Source of the DNA: an uncultured Clostridia bacterium
GTDB taxonomy: Bacteria > Bacillota > Clostridia > Oscillospirales > Oscillospiraceae
Reading direction: 5' to 3'
DNA length: 7,063 bases
NCBI GenBank assembly: GCA_947177005.1
Contig: CAMWSZ010000146.1
Span: forward strand, 1 to 7,063
In this document: positions 1-5,176 of the stretch, piece by piece
Layout: every line of letters starts with the position of its first letter
How positions within the stretch are numbered: position 1 is the first letter of the stretch
The notes under the pieces: generated by a model
Database searches by the model: none
What the model was told of the DNA's origin: nothing
Seen by the model: only the letters and a program-made list of their open reading frames with translations
Program-made: the position numbers and the translations under genes

Positions 1-34
1 GACCGTTACAAAGCGCCTCACGGTTCTCAGTCAT
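1..34 (-). CDS. Partial CDS, third gene of the repressor/protease operon (first 11 codons only)
   Basis: A new reading frame begins with ATG at 34-32 and stays open to the left edge, reading MTENREALCNG. Its ATG overlaps the TGA stop of the M56 protease gene (ATGA overlap), the usual arrangement for translationally coupled genes. A strong ribosome binding site, AAGGGAGG on the minus strand at 51-44, sits 9 bases before the ATG, inside the end of the protease gene. Its position makes it a member of the BlaI-controlled operon and possibly the effector gene that the sensor pair controls. The product cannot be identified from 11 residues. The start signal is good; a chance overlap is the alternative. 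Confidence 0.6.
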   Translation of the reverse strand, partial: MTENREALCNG

Positions 35-1977
35 CTCTCGGTTCCTCCCTTCACAGGCAGAAGCGTCAATTCCGCCGCCAAGTCCCCGTTGAGGTAGAGG
101 TCTGCGGCATACCGGTCCGGTCGGTCCGGCAAGGTCTCAGACCAGCCACCTCCGCCGCCGCCCGTTATATAAACCGGGCTTTCCCAGTCATCTTCTAATG
201 GTTTCGCACCCCAGGCCCCGCCCGGCGTACTGTTTCCGCCGCCGGACCAGATACCCGGCAGCTCCAGTTCGGGCCGCGGTTTTCCTTCCTCAAAGTCACA
301 AAGGGAAGCTGCGATATGGCTGTAACGGTTCCTGTTTTCCGGCGCGCCGGTATAATAGGCCAGCAGCTCCTCATGGCAGTCACTATTGAAAACTCCGTCA
401 GGCATTGGGGTACAGTTAAAGGATGTGGAGGAAAACATAAAGCCCTGATTCACTTCAAAGCTGTCGATACAGGCTGACGTCTGCCACCGGCACAGGAGCG
501 AGAAGTCACCGTACCCGGCCTCATATTCCCAAGCCGGGAGCGATTTTTCCGGACCGGAGGCCCGCAGGCTGCCCCACTCGCTGTAGGTTTTCCAAAACTC
601 CTCCTGGGGCAAAACCACCCAGCGGCCCAGTTGTTTTTCCACCCGCACCGTCTGTACTGCTAACAGGCCGTATGGGTCCTCCCGCTCACTGGGCGGTTCG
701 GCCAGCTCCAGGACTACCAAACCCTCATAGGCATCCGTCCCGGCGGCTGCCAGATTGTATATTTTGTACCCGGAATCCATCAAAACCTCACCCGGCAGTT
801 TTGAATCCTGCCATTCCCAAGTACCGTTTTCCCGTTCCTGACGGTAAGCGTCCATTAATGCGTTCTGCTCCTCAAGGGGGGCGCACATAGCACGGTAGGG
901 GATATATTGTTTCAGCAGCGCCTTTGCGTAAGCATCCAGGGCACCGGCGTATGTGGTACACCGTACAGACCGCGCAGAAACCATGTCATCAATCTGCTTA
1001 TCGCAAAAAATGATATGGAAATTGTCAATCGCCGGCGCTTTAGCGCCGGTCAGCAGCGGCACGAGCAGCGAGAGCGTCACGCACGCGGAAACCAGCCCCA
1101 TTCCACGGGGATACCGTTTAAATCTGGCGATAGCCTCAATTCTCCGGCGGATATTTTTCCCGCCGTTGGCCATAGAGGAGGTCCCCGGCGCACAGGAATA
1201 TTTTTCACCAGCCATAGAGAGCAGAATACGGCCATAATCCCGGCGGTCCTCACCCTGCAAGCGTTCCAGAACACGCTGGTCACAGAGGGCCTCCAGATCG
1301 TTGGCGGCCCGGTTGGCACAGTACCACAGCAGCGGATTGCACCAGTGGAGGCAGCGAAAGAAGCAGATGACCCACCCCCACAGGACATCCCGGTATTTCA
1401 GGTGCAGCAGTTCATGGAGGATGACTTTTTCGTCCACAGGTTCACCAGCGGGAACCGCCAGCACAGGCCGGAACACGCCGCAGATAAACGCGGACGGCAA
1501 ACCGTCCGCCTCCACAACCGGGCAGGCGTTCAGTCCAAAGCGTTCCGCCGTTTCACGGACATCCGCCATTTCGACCGGATTTCCCCGCCGCAGGGCAAAC
1601 CGCAGGCGGGCATAGGAGAGCAGGTATCGTGCCAGGAAAAGCACTGTTCCCGCTGCGTAGGCAAAAAACAGCCAATCCGTCAGGGAGCGGGGCAACGCCG
1701 CGGGCGGCGCCGGAAGCGGGAAGGCAATTTGCGTCAGCGTACCGAATTCCCCTGTCAGCGATGATTTAAGCAATTCGATATAGAAGGGCCAATTGACCAG
1801 CGCATACCGGCCATTGATTCCCGCCGGGAACAGCAAAACCAGTGCCAGCACGCCCCACGCGGCGAACTGCCAGCGGGGCGGCAACTTATCTTGGAACATA
1901 GCCTTCAGTGCCAACAGCAAAACCGCGGTTCCGGAAGCGGTAAGCGTCTGCAACAGGAACGCCCAAATATCCGTCAC
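31..1977 (-). CDS. M56 family (BlaR1/MecR1-like) membrane zinc protease receptor with unrecognised external domain
   Basis: A 648-residue integral membrane protease and likely signal receptor. Hydrophobic segments at about 5-25, 36-55, 100-120 and 293-312 match the four-helix layout of BlaR1. The zinc-protease motif HELLH is at 188-192, with E229 in NDLEALCD as the probable third zinc ligand. In BlaR1/MecR1, external ligand binding activates this cytoplasmic-side protease, which leads to cleavage of the BlaI/MecI repressor. The part after about residue 315 should lie outside the membrane, where BlaR1 has a penicillin-binding domain. Here I see no convincing STxK/SxN/KTG set. Instead there are eight cysteines between 325 and 560 and glycine-rich stretches near 579-590 and 606-611, so the signal is probably not a beta-lactam recognised in the classical way. 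The start is GTG at 1977, with GGAGG at 1990-1986 lying inside the last codons of the repressor gene (only 3 bases between the genes). Family assignment is firm; the ligand is unknown. Confidence 0.9.
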   Translation of the reverse strand: MTDIWAFLLQTLTASGTAVLLLALKAMFQDKLPPRWQFAAWGVLALVLLFPAGINGRYALVNWPFYIELLKSSLTGEFGTLTQIAFPLPAPPAALPRSLTDWLFFAYAAGTVLFLARYLLSYARLRFALRRGNPVEMADVRETAERFGLNACPVVEADGLPSAFICGVFRPVLAVPAGEPVDEKVILHELLHLKYRDVLWGWVICFFRCLHWCNPLLWYCANRAANDLEALCDQRVLERLQGEDRRDYGRILLSMAGEKYSCAPGTSSMANGGKNIRRRIEAIARFKRYPRGMGLVSACVTLSLLVPLLTGAKAPAIDNFHIIFCDKQIDDMVSARSVRCTTYAGALDAYAKALLKQYIPYRAMCAPLEEQNALMDAYRQERENGTWEWQDSKLPGEVLMDSGYKIYNLAAAGTDAYEGLVVLELAEPPSEREDPYGLLAVQTVRVEKQLGRWVVLPQEEFWKTYSEWGSLRASGPEKSLPAWEYEAGYGDFSLLCRWQTSACIDSFEVNQGFMFSSTSFNCTPMPDGVFNSDCHEELLAYYTGAPENRNRYSHIAASLCDFEEGKPRPELELPGIWSGGGNSTPGGAWGAKPLEDDWESPVYITGGGGGGWSETLPDRPDRYAADLYLNGDLAAELTLLPVKGGTER

Positions 1978-1980
1978 GAG

Positions 1981-2343
1981 CTACACCTCCATATCATCCA
2001 GCAGCTGCCGCAGCTCATCCCGCTCCTGAGCGGTGATCGGTTTTTCTTTCAGGAAGGCGGTGACGAGGTCCTTGGCAGACCCGCGGTAGACGTTTCGGAG
2101 GAAGCTGTCACGCGCCTGGGTCCGGCACACATCCTGCTCCAGCGCGGCGCGGTAGCGGCTGGGATAGACGCTCTTATCAATAGAGACCAGCCCTTTGGCC
2201 TCCATTCTGGTCAAATAGGTCTGCACGGTATTGCGGCTCCAGCCCGTCTGTTCCCGCAGCGCGGCGGTCAGCTCACCCAAAGCCGCGCCGCCGGTATCCC
2301 ACAGCGCACCCAATACCAGCCATTCCCGTTCCGAAAGCTTCAT
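1981..2343 (-). CDS. BlaI/MecI/CopY family transcriptional repressor
   Basis: A 120-residue winged-helix repressor, the normal length for the family. Residues 1-70 form the DNA-binding domain: the KLSEREWLVLGALWD opening and the recognition-helix region WSRNTVQTYLTRMEAKGL (35-52) are typical. Residues 72-120 form the dimerisation part. In BlaI and MecI the partner protease causes cleavage at an N-F bond in this second domain; the A96-F97 position in LVTAFLKEK is the likely equivalent (inference from rough alignment by eye). The gene lies just upstream of the M56 protease and shares its transcript. Its promoter and ribosome binding site are overlaid by two TACA-NN-TGTA operators, so it almost certainly represses its own operon. 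Start ATG at 2343 with AGGAGG at 2358-2353, spacer 9. Assignment to the family is secure; targets outside this operon cannot be seen here. Confidence 0.93.
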   Translation of the reverse strand: MKLSEREWLVLGALWDTGGAALGELTAALREQTGWSRNTVQTYLTRMEAKGLVSIDKSVYPSRYRAALEQDVCRTQARDSFLRNVYRGSAKDLVTAFLKEKPITAQERDELRQLLDDMEV

Positions 2344-2351
2344 AGCGTTTT

Positions 2352-2399
2352 ACCTCCTACAAGTGTAGCATCTTCTTTGATACTACACTTGTAGGAGGT
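2352..2399. promoter_or_regulatory. Double BlaI-type operator in a 17-bp-arm inverted repeat
   Basis: The arms 2352-2368 and 2383-2399 are perfect reverse complements separated by 14 bases. Each arm holds its own short palindrome with the TACA-NN-TGTA pattern typical of BlaI/MecI operators: TACAAGTGTA at 2358-2367 and TACACTTGTA at 2384-2393, with centres 26 bp apart. The distal operator covers the -10 box, and the proximal one meets the AGGAGG of the repressor gene. Bound repressor would therefore block RNA polymerase on its own operon (inference). Because transcription should start near 2373, the mRNA contains only one arm, so this is a DNA-binding site and not an RNA hairpin. Confidence 0.85.
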
Positions 2400-2408
2400 G
2401 TTTGTCAA
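2380..2408 (-). promoter_or_regulatory. Promoter of the repressor/M56 protease operon
   Basis: On the minus strand a perfect -35 box TTGACA (2408-2403) is followed by exactly 17 bases and a -10 box TAGTAT (2385-2380, four of six consensus bases). The expected start of transcription is near 2373, giving a leader of about 30 bases before the ATG at 2343. The -10 box lies inside the distal operator, which supports repression by the BlaI-type product. Confidence 0.82.
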
Positions 2409-2458
2409 GGGGGAAAGCTGGCGGCTGTTAAATTTTTATGAAAAAAGAATATTCGAGG

Positions 2459-2487
2459 TTGTTTTTCCGGGCGGTGTGTGCTATGAT
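2459..2487 (+). promoter_or_regulatory. Promoter of the small P-loop protein gene (extended -10)
   Basis: A weak -35 TTGTTT (2459-2464), a 17-base spacer and the -10 TATGAT (2482-2487), preceded by TGC (2479-2481), form an extended -10 promoter. Transcription would start near 2494, about 43 bases before the ATG at 2537. The -35 box lies about 60 bp from the BlaI-type operators, so direct repression by them seems unlikely. Confidence 0.65.
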
Positions 2488-2536
2488 GATAGCTATCAGG
2501 AATCAACCAATCTAAGTTGTGAAGGAGTGATTTCAT

Positions 2537-2947
2537 ATGGTTAAACTGATTATGAGCGGCTCTGGTGAGGGCAAGACAAAGCAGCTCATCACCATGATGG
2601 ACAACGCGGCAGAGAAGGAAATCGGCTGCATGGTCTGCATTGAGCCCACCCGGAACATGAGCTTCAATCTCCGGCATCAGACGCGTCTGGTGGACGCCTC
2701 CGAATTTTACATCGCCAACTTTGAGGCGCTGCGCGGCTTTATCTGCGGCCTGTATGCCGGGAATTACGATATCTCCCATATTTTTATCGACAATCTGGCA
2801 AAAGTAGCCCACAGCAAGGACCCGGAGGAGACGGGGGCATTTCTGGAATGGCTGGACAAATTCAGCGCGCCGCTGAATCTGACCGTCACCATTACCATCA
2901 GCGCGGCCCCCGAGAGCGCTACCGATACCATGCGCAAGTATCTGTAA
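2537..2947 (+). CDS. Small P-loop ATP-binding protein, function unknown
   Basis: A 136-residue soluble protein with a P-loop at 7-14 (SGSGEGKT). This Walker A motif has serine where most have the first glycine. A Walker B-like strand HIFID is at 81-85. Between them, IGCMVCIEPTRNMSF and the FICGLYAGNYDI segment (68-79) look conserved. From memory, short proteins of this shape are common single-gene products in Clostridia and are sometimes loosely labelled PilT-like, but nothing here points to pilus motility. At 136 residues it is little more than a nucleotide-binding core, without room for a full motor or AAA+ lid domain. Start ATG at 2537 with AAGGAG at 2522-2527. It has its own promoter and terminator, so it is probably monocistronic; it runs divergently from the repressor gene. 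ATP or GTP binding is a reasonable inference; the role is unknown. Confidence 0.8.
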   Translation: MVKLIMSGSGEGKTKQLITMMDNAAEKEIGCMVCIEPTRNMSFNLRHQTRLVDASEFYIANFEALRGFICGLYAGNYDISHIFIDNLAKVAHSKDPEETGAFLEWLDKFSAPLNLTVTITISAAPESATDTMRKYL

Positions 2948-2967
2948 GCCGACCGTACTTTCTACAG

Positions 2968-3000
2968 AAACGGCATGGCCATTATGGTCGTGCTGTTTTT
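2968..3000 (+). terminator. Rho-independent terminator of the P-loop protein gene
   Basis: ACGGCATGGCCA (2970-2981) pairs with TGGTCGTGCTGT (2985-2996) over 12 positions, including three G-T wobbles, around a TTA loop. It runs directly into a T-run ending at 3000. It lies 20 bases after the stop codon. Confidence 0.78.
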
Positions 3001-3010
3001 GTTGTATTTA

Positions 3011-3068
3011 AGCGGCGGTGCGGGAGGCCCAGGCCAGGTCACCGGCCGGGCCTGACGCACCGGGCGCT
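3011..3068. repeat. Long GC-rich hairpin between convergent genes
   Basis: Nested arms pair in order: 3011-3014 with 3065-3068, CGGTGCG (3016-3022) with CGCACCG (3056-3062), AGGCCC (3025-3030) with GGGCCT (3048-3053), and GGCC (3032-3035) with GGCC (3044-3047). The loop is AGGTCACC. That gives 21 base pairs with small internal loops. It lies 12 bases beyond the amidohydrolase stop codon and just past the terminator of the opposing gene. Neither strand has a T-run after it, so it is not a standard intrinsic terminator. It may protect the 3' end of the amidohydrolase mRNA or halt convergent transcription (inference). Confidence 0.6.
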
Positions 3069-3080
3069 GCCGGGAGCAAA

Positions 3081-3899
3081 TCAGAGGCCGAGGCCATAGA
3101 TTCGGTTTGCGTTATCGAAGAAGACGGCGTTCCAGTATTGTTGGGGGATGAGGCGCTGTACAAACCCGATATATTCCCCGAGATTGACAATAGGCCAATC
3201 GGTGCCGAACATGATATTATCCCATTGAACGACAGCGGTCAGCCATGTGGTTAAGAGGGAGGCGTAACCGGCCTGTGTCTGAAAATAGGCGTCCAGATCG
3301 ACGCGCCCCTCCAGCAGTCCGGACAGGTCTGTGCTGACATTAGGATTTTTCTCCACGACCGCGGCGGCGGTCTCCAGAAACGGGTTGCCGAAGTGGCACA
3401 TAACGAAGCGGGTCTGTGGGAAACCGGCGGCCACCTCGTCCAGCGCGAGGGGGTGGCAGTATTTTAACTGAGCGCGGGGAAAAGCGGTCAGGCCCATATG
3501 GACGGCCACCGGTTTGTCATATTTTCTGGCAAGCTCATAGACAGGGTGATAGATCGGGTCTGAGAGCCAGACGCTGTTATAGCCGGGATAGAGCTTCACA
3601 CCGCAGCAATTATCCCGTTTCAGATGTTCCTCGACGCGGTCCGGCAGATCGGGGATCAAATTTTCACCGTTTTCCAAAAGGGGGCTGTCGAGGCCCGCGC
3701 AGTAGTGAAAGAGATCAGGTGGGTAGTTATGAAAGCCGGCATCCAGGCTGCCGTTCCCCATGACAACGCCGTGGACAATATTCAGTTCCCCATAGACCTG
3801 CCGGAGGTGTTCTATGCTGTTGCGGTGTCCGACGCCTGCGGCCATTTCCGCGGCGTGGTCTCCGGTAAACAGGTGCAGGTGGGCATCAATGATTTTCAT
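3081..3899 (-). CDS. Metal-dependent amidohydrolase family protein (TIM-barrel)
   Basis: A 272-residue cytoplasmic enzyme of the amidohydrolase-related superfamily (type PF04909, which includes hydrolases and carboxymuconate-semialdehyde decarboxylase-like enzymes). The order of active-site motifs is typical: strand 1 IDAHLH with metal ligands H7 and H9, GVKLYPGY with K102, VAVHMG with H134, FVMCHFG with H169, and the late FGTDWP with D234 as the catalytic or metal-binding aspartate. No signal peptide is seen. The substrate cannot be told from sequence. The same frame is open much further upstream on this strand, but the start is ATG at 3899: the preceding AAAGGAG (3916-3910) is a good ribosome binding site, the HxH strand comes at its normal place right after this Met, and the upstream translation is low-complexity arginine/proline/serine-rich shadow of the opposite gene. 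It is monocistronic, with its own promoter. Confidence 0.88.
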   Translation of the reverse strand: MKIIDAHLHLFTGDHAAEMAAGVGHRNSIEHLRQVYGELNIVHGVVMGNGSLDAGFHNYPPDLFHYCAGLDSPLLENGENLIPDLPDRVEEHLKRDNCCGVKLYPGYNSVWLSDPIYHPVYELARKYDKPVAVHMGLTAFPRAQLKYCHPLALDEVAAGFPQTRFVMCHFGNPFLETAAAVVEKNPNVSTDLSGLLEGRVDLDAYFQTQAGYASLLTTWLTAVVQWDNIMFGTDWPIVNLGEYIGFVQRLIPQQYWNAVFFDNANRIYGLGL

Positions 3900-3917
3900 G
3901 ATACGGATTCTCCTTTC

Positions 3918-3939
3918 GGGGCAGGGCGCAGCGCCTGCC
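3918..3939 (-). promoter_or_regulatory. Hairpin at the 5' end of the amidohydrolase mRNA
   Basis: GGGCA (3918-3922) pairs with TGCCC (3935-3939), and GGCGC (3924-3928) pairs with GCGCC (3930-3934), with one bulged base. The inner pairs must open to make a loop. The predicted start of transcription is within a few bases of 3939, so this stem would form the very start of the transcript, immediately before the AAAGGAG at 3916-3910. It could stabilise the mRNA or tune ribosome access (inference). Confidence 0.45.
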
Positions 3940-3945
3940 CTGCTT

Positions 3946-3974
3946 ATTATACTCCCGGCGGACCGTTCCGGCAA
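3946..3974 (-). promoter_or_regulatory. Promoter of the amidohydrolase gene
   Basis: On the minus strand a -35 box TTGCCG (3974-3969, four of six consensus bases) lies 17 bases before a perfect -10 box TATAAT (3951-3946). Transcription should start near 3939, about 40 bases before the ATG at 3899. Confidence 0.7.
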
Positions 3975-4113
3975 GCCCTGTCGAATGACGGAGAGTTCCG
4001 CGAATATACACAAAAAAATACTCAAAAATTGACCGGTAACCGGCAAAAAGCGGCATTCATGCCGGTAATCGCATAAACGTTCCCGGAACAGGGAGCGCGG
4101 AAGAATTTTTCTC
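3975..4113. other. Non-coding part of the divergent intergenic region, with short repeats
   Basis: This is the middle of the 323-bp stretch between the amidohydrolase and DnaD starts. It holds an A-rich patch at about 4002-4030. It also has two similar direct copies, CCGGTAACCGG (4033-4043) and CCGGTAATCGC (4062-4072), and the near-palindrome CGGCATTCATGCCG (4051-4064), which overlaps the second copy. These could be regulator sites for either divergent promoter, but no known operator is recognised. I see no gene and no RNA gene in it. Confidence 0.4.
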
Positions 4114-4142
4114 TTTACGAAAGATGTCTTTTCGTGTAGAAT
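4114..4142 (+). promoter_or_regulatory. Promoter of the DnaD/helicase-loader operon, with inverted repeat in the spacer
   Basis: A -35 box TTTACG (4114-4119) is followed by 17 bases and a -10 box TAGAAT (4137-4142, five of six consensus bases). Transcription should start near 4149. An inverted repeat, ACGAAA (4117-4122) and TTTCGT (4130-4135) with 7 bases between, fills the space between the boxes. That is where a repressor site would be expected, but it could be chance. Confidence 0.6.
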
Positions 4143-4222
4143 AGGAAAGATGAACAGGCAGAAGGGAGGCGGCCGCCGCGAACGGAAATGGATATGTTCT
4201 GCATCTGCCAAAGGATGAGAGT

Positions 4223-5176
4223 GTGATTTTGCCCGGACCGGTCGTCCGCCGTCTCGTGGAGGCCGGTGACGGCGACGCGGCTCTGGTATACATAGCAATT
4301 CTGCGCAGCGGCAGCAGCATTGACGAAACGGCCCTGCGCACGCAGCTGCAATGGACGGTGCAGCGTCTGCGTCTGGCACTGGACCACCTGGCCGCGCAGG
4401 GACTGATTGCGCGGCCCCAGTCGGGCTTACCGCTGGCCGGACCGCCGTCCGCTCTGGAGCCGCCGGCGGAACGGCAGACGGAGTACACCCGTGCGGACAT
4501 GGCCCGGGCAATGGAGGGCGCGGAGTTTTCGTCGCTGGCGAAGGCGGTGGAGGAGCGGCTGGGCAAAAAGCTGACCACGCCGGGTCTGGCGATTCTGCTG
4601 GGCCTGTATGACCATTTGGGCCTTCCTGCGGACGTGATTTTTCTTTTGGTAAACTTCTGCGCCGAACGCACGGCGGCGCAGTACGGGGAGGGCCGCATTC
4701 CCACCATGCGGCAGATTGAGAAGGAGGGCTACCACTGGGCCCGGGAGGGGTTTCTGGATCAGGAGAGCGCGTCGGCGTACATCCGGAAGTACCAGCGGAG
4801 CCGGGAGGCACTGCCCCAACTGATGCGCCTGCTCCGTCTGGACGGGCGCAAGCCGTCGCCCAGCGAGGAAAAATATTTGCTGTCATGGGTGGACAAGGGC
4901 TTTGACAACGACGCGATTGAAAAGGCGTATGACCAGACCATACTCTACTGCAAGGAACTGAAATGGGCGTACATGAACAAGATTCTGTGCAACTGGGACC
5001 AGCAGGGGCTGCATACGCTGAAGGCAATCAATGCCAGTGAGCAGCGTCCCGTACAGCCCCGCCGGAGCCGCGGGACGCCGTCGCCCTCACAGGACGCAGG
5101 GAAAGCGGCGCAGGAGGAAATGGCGCGGATGGAAAAATATCTGGAGCAGCTTCGCAGCAGGAAGGAGGGGGGATAA
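4223..5176 (+). CDS. DnaD domain protein (primosome component)
   Basis: A replication-initiation protein that, by family, helps bring the helicase loader and replicative helicase to DNA. Residues 1-65 resemble a winged-helix domain. Residues 102-190 and 195-265 are two DnaD/DnaB-type (DDBH2) helical domains, the second ending in the family motif Y250-xxx-I254-xxx-W258. The tail after 270 is basic, with a short coiled coil at 295-313. At 317 residues it is longer than Bacillus DnaD, which has one DDBH2 domain. The start used is GTG 4223, with AAGGA at 4211-4215 (7-base spacer). The same frame reads sensibly upstream (GYVLHLPKDES, 4190-4222) but has no ATG, GTG or TTG before the stop at 4151, so the true amino terminus is uncertain. 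The stop directly abuts the ATG of the helicase loader, so the two are translated as an operon. Confidence 0.87.
   Translation: MILPGPVVRRLVEAGDGDAALVYIAILRSGSSIDETALRTQLQWTVQRLRLALDHLAAQGLIARPQSGLPLAGPPSALEPPAERQTEYTRADMARAMEGAEFSSLAKAVEERLGKKLTTPGLAILLGLYDHLGLPADVIFLLVNFCAERTAAQYGEGRIPTMRQIEKEGYHWAREGFLDQESASAYIRKYQRSREALPQLMRLLRLDGRKPSPSEEKYLLSWVDKGFDNDAIEKAYDQTILYCKELKWAYMNKILCNWDQQGLHTLKAINASEQRPVQPRRSRGTPSPSQDAGKAAQEEMARMEKYLEQLRSRKEGG

Noticed and set aside
763..774. SGYK (residues 402-405 of the M56 protein) as a penicillin-binding SxxK active site
   Set aside because: No SxN or KTG partner motif follows at the right spacing and the surrounding sequence does not resemble a transpeptidase fold; a four-residue match like this is expected by chance.
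907..1764. 285-residue open frame on the plus strand inside the M56 protease gene
   Set aside because: Antisense to a gene with clear conserved motifs; the translation has no recognisable domain and an unnatural arginine/glutamine-rich composition.
2393..2420. AGGAGGTG on the plus strand as a ribosome binding site for a divergent small gene
   Set aside because: It is the mirror copy of the repressor gene's binding site created by the inverted repeat; no start codon with a usable frame follows at proper spacing.
2405..2812. 135-residue minus-strand open frame opposite the P-loop gene
   Set aside because: It opposes a gene with clear P-loop motifs, promoter and terminator, and it would run through the divergent promoter region.
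4150..4218. 22-codon reading frame starting at the predicted transcription start (MNRQKGGGRR...)
   Set aside because: It has no convincing ribosome binding site, its composition follows local GC bias, and nothing supports translation; it might be leaderless but this is speculation.
3900..5027. Large upstream extension of the amidohydrolase frame on the minus strand (to a 648-residue reading)
   Set aside because: It runs antisense through the DnaD gene, its product is arginine/proline/serine-rich low-complexity sequence, and a proper start with ribosome binding site exists at 3899. It is a GC-bias shadow.
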